NCBI GenBank assembly: GCA_937873105.1
Contig: CALMWD010000372.1
Coordinates: 1 to 5,609 of the forward strand
DNA: 5,609 nucleotides
Source of the DNA: an uncultured Rhodanobacteraceae bacterium
GTDB lineage: Bacteria > Pseudomonadota > Gammaproteobacteria > Xanthomonadales > Ahniellaceae
Direction of reading: 5' to 3'
Shown here: positions 1 to 5,609 of the stretch, one piece after another
Layout: every line of letters begins with the position of its first letter
Position numbering within the stretch: the first letter of the stretch is position 1
The notes under the pieces: model-generated
What the model was told of the DNA's origin: nothing
Databases searched by the model: none
The model's input: only the letters and a program-made list of their open reading frames with translations
Program-made: the position numbers and the translations under genes

Positions 1-891
1 CAGCACGCCGCTGGCCGACCGCGCCAGCGCACGCACGCCCGGCGTCGTGAAGGTGTTGAACTGGGTGTCGAGCACGCCATGGCGCGTCAGCCGCGCCGTG
101 CCCGGTCGCGACACGCCATTGACGGTACTGAAATCGCCGCCGATCACGAGATGGCCATTCGGCTCGCGCAACAGGGCGTGCACGGGACCGTCGACCTGGA
201 CGTTGTAGCGCGCGTCGGGCGCCCCATTGCGCAACAGGCGCAGCAGGCGCGACACCGTCGCCGGCTCGAACACGTTCGTGCCCCGACCCACGTACAGGCG
301 GCCCTGGATGTCCCGCGCGAGCGCGAACACCGGGGCATTGCTGGTGCCGATCCAGTTCGGATCGATCGCGCCGCTGGCCGTCACCCGTGCCAGGTTGCTG
401 CGCGGCGGCGCCGCACCCACGGTGAACTCGCCGCCGACGAAATAGCCGCCCTCGCCGTCGCCGATCACGACATGCACGGTGCCGTTCACCAGGGGCGTGA
501 AGCCGACATCCGTGGTGCCGTTGCCGCTCATGCGCGCGAGCGCGCCGGCAACGATGATCTCGTTCAACACCATGCCGTTGCCGGCGATCACGAGGTCGCC
601 GTCGTCCTCGACGAGGATGCTGCGCACCGTCCCGCTGTTGAGCGGGCTGAAGAATCCGGTGTCGACGTTGCCGTCCGGATGCAGCCGCGCCAGCCGATGG
701 AAGGACTGGAAGTTCATCGTCGAGAAGTCGCCGCCCACGACGATCTTGCCGTCGTCCTGCAAGGCCAGCGCACGGACCGGCTGGTTGGCCTGGGGCGCGA
801 AGCCGTCGACGGCGGTCTGCTGGGCGAGGGCGTTCGCGGCCAGGCCCAGCAGCATCGGCATGAAGAGGCAACGCGGGATACGGAAGGACAT
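1..891 (-). CDS. Secreted delta-60 repeat protein, N-terminal part (3' end outside window)
   Basis: The reading frame is open from an ATG at 891 to the left edge, giving 297 residues with no stop. GGAG (897-900) lies five bases upstream of the ATG and supports this start. Residues 1-23 form a signal peptide: RIPR, a hydrophobic core around FMPMLLGLAA, then an ALA|QQ cleavage site. The rest is about six tandem units beginning near residues 31, 80, 131, 180, 229 and 278, spaced 49-51 residues apart. Each follows the pattern F-x-P...V-x-A-L-x-x-x-x-x-G-x-x-x-V-G-G-x-F...R-L-x-x-x-G-x-x-D. This matches the family known as 'delta-60 repeat' (DUF5122), which is expected to fold as beta-propeller blades. 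No catalytic residues are recognisable. A role in the periplasm or outside the cell follows from the signal peptide; the substrate or partner is unknown. It lies 65 bases downstream of the YchJ gene on the same strand and could be co-transcribed, although the spacer carries repeats and a palindrome that may hold its own control. The repeat call is firm; the function is unknown. Confidence 0.9.
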   Translation of the reverse strand, partial: MSFRIPRCLFMPMLLGLAANALAQQTAVDGFAPQANQPVRALALQDDGKIVVGGDFSTMNFQSFHRLARLHPDGNVDTGFFSPLNSGTVRSILVEDDGDLVIAGNGMVLNEIIVAGALARMSGNGTTDVGFTPLVNGTVHVVIGDGEGGYFVGGEFTVGAAPPRSNLARVTASGAIDPNWIGTSNAPVFALARDIQGRLYVGRGTNVFEPATVSRLLRLLRNGAPDARYNVQVDGPVHALLREPNGHLVIGGDFSTVNGVSRPGTARLTRHGVLDTQFNTFTTPGVRALARSASGVL

Positions 892-914
892 GGCAGCTCC
901 GGCATCGGGATGTG

Positions 915-957
915 CCCGCCTAAACCCGCTTCGGGGAGCGCTCCCGCCAAACCCGCT
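915..957. repeat. Imperfect direct repeat pair in the YchJ/delta-60 spacer
   Basis: On the minus strand the motif AGCGGGTTTGGCGGG (957 to 943) recurs as AGCGGGTTTAGGCGGG (930 to 915), differing by one inserted A. The two starts are 27 bases apart and 12 bases separate the copies. The first copy overlaps the last base of the YchJ stop codon; the second ends 23 bases before the delta-60 start codon. This is seen directly in the sequence. Its role is unknown: a small local duplication or tandem regulator sites are both possible. Confidence 0.5.
934..945. promoter_or_regulatory. 12-base perfect palindrome GGGAGCGCTCCC, possible operator
   Basis: GGGAGCGCTCCC is a perfect 12-base palindrome centred about 50 bases upstream of the delta-60 start codon, between the two direct-repeat copies. 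The AGCGCT core with symmetrical flanks resembles operators of LacI-family sugar regulators in proteobacteria, which is a resemblance from memory only. A GC-rich genome will produce some such palindromes by chance. On the minus strand the neighbouring CCCG-AAG-CGGG followed by TTTA (935 to 922) could also be a feeble terminator for the YchJ gene. Confidence 0.25.
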
Positions 958-1340
958 CAGCGCGTCGGAAACTCGCCGTCGCGGTAGAACCAGCGCCCGT
1001 CGACGCGTTCGAAGCGGCTGATCTCGTGCAGGCGCCGCGCCGCGCCCCCGCCGATGCGATACCGCGCGACGAATTCGACGCGGGCGCGATCGCCGTCGGG
1101 CAGGTGGCGCTTCACGTCCAGCCCGAGCCAGCGCGTGGCCTGCGCCTCGGCGCCGCCGACATCGATGGACGCCGGGCGCGTGTCCGGATGCCAGGTCGCG
1201 GCCAGGTAGTCGCCAAGGCCGAGCACGTAGGCGCTGTAGCGCGAACGCATCAGCTGTTCGGCGGTCTCGGGGATTGCACCGTCATGGAAGCGGCCGCAGC
1301 AAGAGGCGTCATCGGGTGATCCGCAAGGACAGGTCGGCAT
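957..1340 (-). CDS. ychJ: YchJ/UPF0225 family SEC-C motif protein, short form
   Basis: This is a 127-residue cytoplasmic protein. Residues 4-15 carry a SEC-C zinc motif, CPCGS-x5-CC (Cys4, Cys6, Cys14, Cys15). A YchJ-type NTF2-like domain fills the rest, with the family blocks [38 protein letters not shown], and ISRFER followed by GRWFYRDGE near the C terminus. E. coli YchJ has the same order but adds a second SEC-C motif at its C terminus; this copy stops at GEFPTR and lacks it. No signal peptide or membrane segment is present. The cellular role of YchJ is not established; the zinc motif and NTF2-like fold suggest binding of a partner or ligand rather than catalysis. The ATG at 1340 is preceded by a weak GGAA about six bases upstream. 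The gene is divergent from the hydrolase gene and upstream of the delta-60 gene. Family assignment is secure; function is not. Confidence 0.93.
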   Translation of the reverse strand: MPTCPCGSPDDASCCGRFHDGAIPETAEQLMRSRYSAYVLGLGDYLAATWHPDTRPASIDVGGAEAQATRWLGLDVKRHLPDGDRARVEFVARYRIGGGAARRLHEISRFERVDGRWFYRDGEFPTR

Positions 1341-1352
1341 CGTGTTCCAGGC

Positions 1353-1365
1353 ATCGTTGAACGAT
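1353..1365. promoter_or_regulatory. 6-1-6 inverted repeat in divergent intergenic region, possible operator
   Basis: ATCGTT-G-AACGAT is a perfect inverted repeat with a one-base centre. It ends 12 bases before the YchJ start codon on the minus strand and lies about 70 bases before the hydrolase start on the plus strand. It is more AT-rich than its surroundings. The 95-base region 1341-1435 must hold promoters in both directions. The only -10-like sequence I see for the hydrolase is TATGCT at 1399-1404, without a clear -35. A dimeric regulator here could affect both genes; this is inference from position and symmetry only. Confidence 0.3.
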
Positions 1366-1423
1366 TGTGGACGGCGTGGCGGCGCACGGCGGCGAGGCTA
1401 TGCTCGGGCGATCGTCCTCCTCC

Positions 1424-1427
1424 GGAG
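1424..1427 (+). promoter_or_regulatory. Ribosome binding site (GGAG) that sets the hydrolase start
   Basis: GGAG sits eight bases before the ATG at 1436. The frame is open further upstream to an ATG at 1367, but that start has no comparable site and would place 23 polar residues before the signal peptide. The ATG at 1436 puts the signal peptide at the N terminus, so it is the preferred start. Confidence 0.75.
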
Positions 1428-1435
1428 ATCTTCGC

Positions 1436-3406
1436 ATGTCGTTGCATCGCGTGATGTATTCCGCCGTGGTCGCGGCCGTGTTCGCGACGGCGGTCGCGGC
1501 CGCCGATCGCCCGGCCAGGCCCAAGTACCCGAACTACCCGAGCGAGACGCCCGCCGAGTTCAAGCCTTCGACCGTCGGCTTCGACCACGAACGTCGCGAG
1601 GTGATGATCCCGATGCGCGACGGCGTGAAGCTGCACACGGTGATCCTGGTGCCGAAGGGCGCGCGGCGCGCGCCGATGCTGCTGACGCGCACGCCCTACG
1701 ACGCCAACGGCCTGACCACGCACGCGCAGAGCCCGCGCATGGCCGCGGTGCTGCAGGGCTACGACAACATCGCCGACGTGATCGAACAGTCCGGCTACAT
1801 CCGCGTCGTCCAGGACGTGCGCGGCAAGTACGGCTCGGAAGGCGACTACGTGATGAACCGGCCGTTCCGCGGCCCGCTGAACCCGACGCCGGTGGATCAC
1901 GCGACCGATACCTGGGACACCATCGAGTGGCTGGTGAAGCACGTGCCGGAGAGCAATGGCCGCGTCGGCATCATCGGCATTTCCTATGACGGCTACCTGT
2001 CGCTGACGGCCTTGGTCGATCCACATCCGGCGCTCAAGGTCTCGGTGCCGATGAATCCGATGGTCGACGGCTGGATGGGCGACGACTGGTTCCACCACGG
2101 CGCCTTCCGCCAGATCAACCTGCCCTACATGCTCGAGCAGATCGTCACCCGCGACAACAGCGCCTCGTGGTGGCATAGCCACGCCGACCAGTACGACGAA
2201 TACCTCGCGGCCGGCTCCGCCGGTGCGCTGGGCCAGGCGCGCGGGCTCGAGCAGTCCGGCTTCTGGCGCAAGATCACCGCGCATCCGGCCTACGACGCGT
2301 TCTGGCAGCAGCAGGCGATGGACAAGCTGCTCGCGGCGCAACCGCTGAAGGTGCCGACCATGGTCGTGCACGGCTGGTGGGACCAGGAAGACATCTACGG
2401 TGCACCCGCCGTGTATCGCGCGCTGGAGGCCAAGGACACGGACAACGATCGGGTCCATCTGGTCGCCGGTCCCTGGAACCATGGCCAGCAGATCCACGAG
2501 GCGAGCCGCCTCGGCGCGGTCCAGTTCGATGCCGACACCGCCCTGCAGTTCCGCCGCGACGTGCTGCGCCCGTTCCTCGACCGTTACCTGCTCGATGGCG
2601 AGCCGAAACACGCCGTGGCGCCGGTGGTCGCCTTCGAGACCGGCACCAACCGCTGGCAGTCGCTGTCGCGCTGGCCGGCGGGCTGCGACACGGGCTGCAG
2701 CACCACGGCCAGGCCGCTGTACCTGCGCGCCGAGGCGAAGTTGTCGTTCGACGCGCCGGCCGCCGGCGAGGCCGCCGAGAGCGACTATGTCTCCGATCCG
2801 GCCAAGCCGGTGCCGTTCACGCGCCGGCCGATCCGCGCCGTCGCCTACGGTGACGAGGCGTACTGGCCGAAGTGGCTGGTCGACGACCAGCGCGATGCGT
2901 CGAGTCGCACCGACGTGCTGACCTTCGTCAGCGAACCCCTGGCCGAGCCGCTGAAGATCGCCGGCGAACCGGTCGCTCAGCTGTTCGCCGCGACCAGCGG
3001 CACCGACATTGACTGGGTGGTCAAGCTGATCGACGTCTATCCCGACGAAACGCCGCGCCAGCCGCAGATGGGCGGCTACCAGCTGATGGTGTCGGCCGAC
3101 ATCTTCCGCGGTCGCTACCGCGAGAGTTACGAACACCCGAAACCGATCGCGACGAACGTGGTGTTGCCGTACCGCATCCCGCTGCCGCACGCGAACCACG
3201 TGTTCGGCAAGGGACATCGCCTGATGGTGCAGATCCAGTCGACCTGGTTCCCGCTCTACGACCGCAATCCGCAGCCCTTCGTGCCCAACATCTTCTTCGC
3301 GAAACCCGAGGACTACCGCAAGGCCACCCAGCGGATCGCCCACGCAGAGGATGCCGCCAGCCGCATCGTGCTGCCGGTCGTCGAGACGACGTCGCGATCG
3401 GATTGA
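1436..3406 (+). CDS. Exported CocE/NonD family hydrolase, predicted alpha-amino acid ester hydrolase
   Basis: The product has 656 residues. A signal peptide (about 1-22, SAVVAAVFATAVAA) sends it to the periplasm. An alpha/beta-hydrolase of the peptidase S15/CocE type (about 45-400, with a helical cap inside) is followed by the CocE/NonD C-terminal jelly-roll domain (about 420-650). The nucleophile is Ser183 in GISYDG, the acid Asp316 in WWDQED, and the base His349 in GPWNHG. Asp217 (GDDW), Glu318 and Asp319 reproduce the carboxylate cluster that binds the substrate alpha-amino group in alpha-amino acid ester hydrolases. As I recall the X. citri enzyme (Ser174, Asp208, Asp307, Glu309, Asp310, His340), all six residues sit at a constant offset of nine. 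The blocks GPLNPT, HVPESNGRVG, MVDGWMGDDWFH, HPAYDAFW, ATSGTD-x-DWVVKLIDV and FPLYDRNPQ also match. Known members hydrolyse and transfer alpha-amino acyl groups of esters and of ampicillin/cephalexin-type beta-lactams. Cys417 and Cys421 could form a disulfide. The gene is alone on its strand. The subfamily is well supported; the natural substrate is unknown, and a dipeptide or amino acid ester is possible. Confidence 0.94.
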   Translation: MSLHRVMYSAVVAAVFATAVAAADRPARPKYPNYPSETPAEFKPSTVGFDHERREVMIPMRDGVKLHTVILVPKGARRAPMLLTRTPYDANGLTTHAQSPRMAAVLQGYDNIADVIEQSGYIRVVQDVRGKYGSEGDYVMNRPFRGPLNPTPVDHATDTWDTIEWLVKHVPESNGRVGIIGISYDGYLSLTALVDPHPALKVSVPMNPMVDGWMGDDWFHHGAFRQINLPYMLEQIVTRDNSASWWHSHADQYDEYLAAGSAGALGQARGLEQSGFWRKITAHPAYDAFWQQQAMDKLLAAQPLKVPTMVVHGWWDQEDIYGAPAVYRALEAKDTDNDRVHLVAGPWNHGQQIHEASRLGAVQFDADTALQFRRDVLRPFLDRYLLDGEPKHAVAPVVAFETGTNRWQSLSRWPAGCDTGCSTTARPLYLRAEAKLSFDAPAAGEAAESDYVSDPAKPVPFTRRPIRAVAYGDEAYWPKWLVDDQRDASSRTDVLTFVSEPLAEPLKIAGEPVAQLFAATSGTDIDWVVKLIDVYPDETPRQPQMGGYQLMVSADIFRGRYRESYEHPKPIATNVVLPYRIPLPHANHVFGKGHRLMVQIQSTWFPLYDRNPQPFVPNIFFAKPEDYRKATQRIAHAEDAASRIVLPVVETTSRSD

Positions 3407-3419
3407 GGCGTCGACGCGC

Positions 3420-4841
3420 TCAGTGTTGCGCCGGTTGCGCCAGCGGCGCGCCGTCGCAGCGCGGGCCGTTCGCTTCGAAGCCGTCGCAGAACAGGCCGTC
3501 GCTGTCGGTGAGCACGTACACGGCGCCGGGCGGGTTCGAATTCATCTGCAGCGGCACGACGAGGCCGTCGTTGCTCGCGGCGATCAACGCGGCACCGCGA
3601 TCGTCGAAGGCGATCCCGCCCATCTGGTTCACGTGGTCGCCGAAGCCGACTCCGTACCGGACCTTGACATCGGGGCCGTCCACCCAGCCGAGTTCCCAGT
3701 CGTAGGGTGACAGGGTCCGTGCGTCCGACCAGGCGGCGCCGTCGTGTTCGAACAGGAATACCTTGGGCACTGTTCCGGCGTAGAGGTCGTTCTGCAGGTA
3801 GACCTGCCCGACCAGCAAGCGGGTGTCGCGCAGCGCGACGGACAATATCGGTGCGGGATTGCCCTGGTGGATGGCCCCGGTATCGAGGCTGGCAGTCAGC
3901 GGCCATAGTCCGCTGGCATTGCGCTCGTAGACACGGACGACATCGAACGGAAAACTGGAACCGCCGACGTTGCGCAATTCCTGGTCCGGAATGGCGAGGC
4001 GGTCGCCATCGAGCGCGAAGCTGTTGCCGAAGTAGCCGATGATGTAGGCGCCCGGGGTCGGCGGTGGCGGCTGGGTGATCTTGGCCTGCTGGCTCCAGAT
4101 GCCGGCGCTGCGATCGAATACATATACGCCGGATGACACATGCTGTTGTGCATACCTGCCGGGTCGGTTGACGACCAGGCGATCGCCCTGCAATTGCAGA
4201 CGGTTGCCGAAGCTCGCCGCCGGGTAGGGATCGTCCTCGCTGACCACTTGCTGCAGCACCCAGGTGCCGCCCTGGTGCACGAACACGTGCACGACGCCGA
4301 GTGCGTCTTGAACCGCGCCCGGCGAGCCGACGGCGAGGGTATCGCCCGACAGCGCGACGCCGCCCTGACCGAACGAGCCGTTCAGCGCGACATAGGGCTG
4401 GGCCGGGATGCGCGCGGACTCCTGCCAGATGCCGGCGATCTTCTCGAACACGATCACCAGGGATGGGTTCGGATAGTCGTGCAATGCCAGTGCGAGGCGA
4501 TCCCCGTCGAGCGCGTGGCTTCCGCCAAAGCCATGTTTCATCGATGCGCTCAGGTCGGCCGGTGGCAGGATCGACTGCGCCGTGCTCCAGTGGCCGTTGG
4601 CATCGCGCTCGTACAGGCGCAGGAAGGTTTCCCCGAACGGTTCGCGCTCCATGATGGCCGCGGTGGCGCCGGACACGCTGAGCGCACTGCCGAAATAGCT
4701 CGCGGCCGGATAGGCGGGGTTGCCGTTCCAGGGCGGCGCATCGCGCAGCGGCGAATACAGCTTGGCCTGGAGATCGAGCGAACCCGCTTGGGCGAGGCTG
4801 CAGGAGAACGCAAGAATCAGCAGTACGACGGGACGCAACAT
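3420..4841 (-). CDS. Secreted FG-GAP repeat protein, predicted beta-propeller
   Basis: The product has 473 residues. Residues 1-19 are a signal peptide (VVLLILAFSCSLAQA|GS). Repeats follow the FG-GAP pattern Y/S-F-G-x-x-x-x-x-x-G-D-x-L-A-x, with FG at residues 50, 105, 157, 211, 271 and 400 and a degenerate unit near 331 (SVALRDTRLLVG). They alternate with V-x-V-F/Y-E-x-x-x-G-x-W strands near 74, 129, 184, 239, 302 and 360. This gives about seven units of 50-70 residues, as in a seven-bladed propeller. The proline run QPPPPTP near 257-263 separates two blades. The C terminus carries LFCDGFEANGPRCDG with two cysteines (452, 462) that may form a disulfide. No enzymatic residues are evident; the role is unknown and probably extracellular or surface-associated. 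AGAG (4850-4853), eight bases before the ATG, is a weak ribosome site. The gene lies 88 bases downstream of recQ on the same strand and converges on the hydrolase gene across 13 bases. Confidence 0.9.
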   Translation of the reverse strand: MLRPVVLLILAFSCSLAQAGSLDLQAKLYSPLRDAPPWNGNPAYPAASYFGSALSVSGATAAIMEREPFGETFLRLYERDANGHWSTAQSILPPADLSASMKHGFGGSHALDGDRLALALHDYPNPSLVIVFEKIAGIWQESARIPAQPYVALNGSFGQGGVALSGDTLAVGSPGAVQDALGVVHVFVHQGGTWVLQQVVSEDDPYPAASFGNRLQLQGDRLVVNRPGRYAQQHVSSGVYVFDRSAGIWSQQAKITQPPPPTPGAYIIGYFGNSFALDGDRLAIPDQELRNVGGSSFPFDVVRVYERNASGLWPLTASLDTGAIHQGNPAPILSVALRDTRLLVGQVYLQNDLYAGTVPKVFLFEHDGAAWSDARTLSPYDWELGWVDGPDVKVRYGVGFGDHVNQMGGIAFDDRGAALIAASNDGLVVPLQMNSNPPGAVYVLTDSDGLFCDGFEANGPRCDGAPLAQPAQH

Positions 4842-4900
4842 CAGGCCGGCTCTGTGGCGGGATCAATGTCCAGTCTTGCCGGGCTGGTGTACTCCGCCCA

Positions 4901-4916
4901 CCCCGCGTTTGCGGGG
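4901..4916 (-). terminator. GC-rich hairpin after recQ, possible terminator
   Basis: CCCCGC-GTTT-GCGGGG forms a six-pair perfect stem with a four-base loop. In the transcript of recQ it begins 13 bases after the stop codon. No run of T follows it on the minus strand (the next bases are TGGGCGG), so it is not a classical intrinsic terminator. It could help 3'-end stability or Rho-dependent termination, and would separate recQ from the FG-GAP gene. Confidence 0.4.
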
Positions 4917-4929
4917 GCGCGGACGCGTC

Positions 4930-5609
4930 TCAGGCCTGCACCACGCCCAGGATCTCGTCACCGTAACGTTCCAGCTTCTTTGCGCCGATGCCGCTGATGC
5001 CGGCGAGCTCCGCATGCGACTCGGGATGCGCGGCGGCGATCGCCGCGAGCGTGGCGTCGTGGAAGATCACGTAGGGCGGCAGGCCGGCGGCGCGCGCGGT
5101 CTTCGCACGCCATTCGCGCAGGCGCTCGAACAGCGCGTCGCCGTGGGTCGTGGTGCCGGCAGGCATGCCGCGGCGACGCCGTTCGCGGCGCTTCTCCGTC
5201 GGTGCGCGCAGCCACACGGCCTGTTCGCCGCGCAACACGCGCCGGCTGGTCTCGTTCAGGACGAGCGAGCCGTATTCGCCGGCGACATCGATCAGCCCGG
5301 CCGCCAGCAACTGCCGCACGACGGCGCCCCATTGTTTCGCGCCGAGTTCGCTGCCGATGCCATACGTCGAAAGTTCGTCGTGCCGGAACTGCGCGATGCG
5401 CTCGTTCAGATCGCCGCGCAGGATCGCGATGACGTGCTGCGCCCCGAAGCGCTGGCCGCTGCGGTAGATCGCGCTCATCAGCTTCTGCGCGAGCTCCGTG
5501 CCGTCGATGCGTTCGGGCGGCTCCAGGCAGTTGTCGCAGTTCCCGCACGCGCCGGCATGCACTTCGTCGAAGGCCGCGAGCAGCGGGATGCGCCGGCAAT
5601 CCGCCGCTT
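4930..5609 (-). CDS. recQ: ATP-dependent DNA helicase RecQ, C-terminal part (5' end outside window)
   Basis: The visible 225 residues enter from the right edge without a start, so this is the tail of a longer gene. Four zinc-binding cysteines are intact: Cys4 in ADCRR, then Cys21, Cys24 and Cys27 in CGNCDNC, with the same spacing as the E. coli RecQ zinc site. The RQC winged-helix domain follows (about 28-135; GTELAQKLMSAIYRSGQRFG, HDELSTYGIG, WGAVVRQLLAAGLI, VLRGE). A strongly basic linker comes next (about 139-146, KRRERRRR), then an HRDC domain (about 156-225; GLPPYVIFHDATL, ISGIGAKKLERYG). The protein ends directly after HRDC. RecQ is a 3'-5' DNA helicase of recombination and replication-fork repair; zinc and RQC bind DNA, and HRDC tunes binding to branched substrates. 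The helicase motor motifs lie outside the window, so their integrity cannot be judged here. A GTG at 5560-5562 is internal and not the start. A hairpin lies 13 bases after the stop. Confidence 0.97.
   Translation of the reverse strand, partial: AADCRRIPLLAAFDEVHAGACGNCDNCLEPPERIDGTELAQKLMSAIYRSGQRFGAQHVIAILRGDLNERIAQFRHDELSTYGIGSELGAKQWGAVVRQLLAAGLIDVAGEYGSLVLNETSRRVLRGEQAVWLRAPTEKRRERRRRGMPAGTTTHGDALFERLREWRAKTARAAGLPPYVIFHDATLAAIAAAHPESHAELAGISGIGAKKLERYGDEILGVVQA

Noticed and set aside
79..987. A 302-codon plus-strand open frame opposite the delta-60 and ychJ genes
   Set aside because: The minus strand carries a signal peptide and six regularly spaced delta-60 units here; the plus frame is a GC-driven shadow.
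1417..1427. CTCC-TCC-GGAG hairpin covering the hydrolase ribosome site
   Set aside because: The stem is only four pairs with a three-base loop, too weak to propose as a translational switch.
1367..1435. The upstream ATG at 1367 as the hydrolase start
   Set aside because: It would add 23 residues before the signal peptide and lacks a ribosome site; the ATG at 1436 has GGAG eight bases upstream.
1250..3343. A 697-codon open frame on the minus strand opposite the hydrolase
   Set aside because: It is antisense to a well-conserved enzyme, rich in Arg/His/Ala/Val as expected from the complement of GC-rich codons, and shows no family motif or ribosome site.
3313..4866. A 517-codon minus-strand open frame over the FG-GAP gene
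   Set aside because: It is a different frame of the same strand with arginine/proline-rich, low-complexity composition; the FG-GAP frame has a signal peptide and regular repeats.
4140..4997. A 285-codon plus-strand open frame across the FG-GAP start and recQ end
   Set aside because: It runs antisense to two recognisable genes and has no recognisable domain or ribosome site.
1..5609. A new multi-gene defence or biosynthetic system
   Set aside because: The five genes are from known families, lie on mixed strands, and show no shared operon, toxin/antitoxin pair, mobile element or array that would tie them together.

Overview
The window is a GC-rich, gene-dense stretch of bacterial chromosome. 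Its gene content points to a gammaproteobacterium of the Xanthomonadales/Lysobacterales (for example Rhodanobacteraceae or Lysobacteraceae). The evidence is an alpha-amino acid ester hydrolase closely resembling the Xanthomonas enzyme, a RecQ of the E. coli type, a YchJ protein, and a secreted FG-GAP protein with an 'FCDGFE' tail that I associate with this order. The taxonomic call is inference. There are no RNA genes, mobile elements, CRISPR arrays or prophage genes, and no gene-free stretch longer than about 100 bases.

Layout, left to right. (1) 1-891, minus: the N-terminal 297 residues of a secreted delta-60 repeat protein that runs off the left edge. (2) 892-956: a short spacer with a 15/16-base direct repeat and a 12-base perfect palindrome. 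(3) 957-1340, minus: a compact YchJ/UPF0225 protein with one N-terminal SEC-C zinc motif. (4) 1341-1435: a divergent intergenic region with a 6-1-6 inverted repeat. (5) 1436-3406, plus: an exported CocE/NonD (peptidase S15-type) hydrolase. It keeps the catalytic triad and the three-carboxylate cluster that define alpha-amino acid ester hydrolases, the enzymes known for acting on ampicillin/cephalexin-type beta-lactams. (6) 3420-4841, minus: a secreted FG-GAP repeat protein, predicted to be a beta-propeller of about seven blades, convergent with the hydrolase across only 13 bases. (7) 4842-4929: a spacer with a GC-rich hairpin just after recQ. (8) 4930-5609, minus: the C-terminal part of RecQ helicase (zinc site, RQC winged helix, HRDC), with its helicase core beyond the right edge.

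The genes do not form an evident pathway. Three of the five are predicted to be exported (delta-60 protein, hydrolase, FG-GAP protein), and the other two are cytoplasmic housekeeping genes. The hydrolase stands alone on the plus strand between minus-strand genes, so it is probably its own transcription unit. I see no convincing undescribed multi-gene system. The most informative point is that the hydrolase can be assigned to a specific enzyme subfamily residue by residue, with some differences next to the active site.
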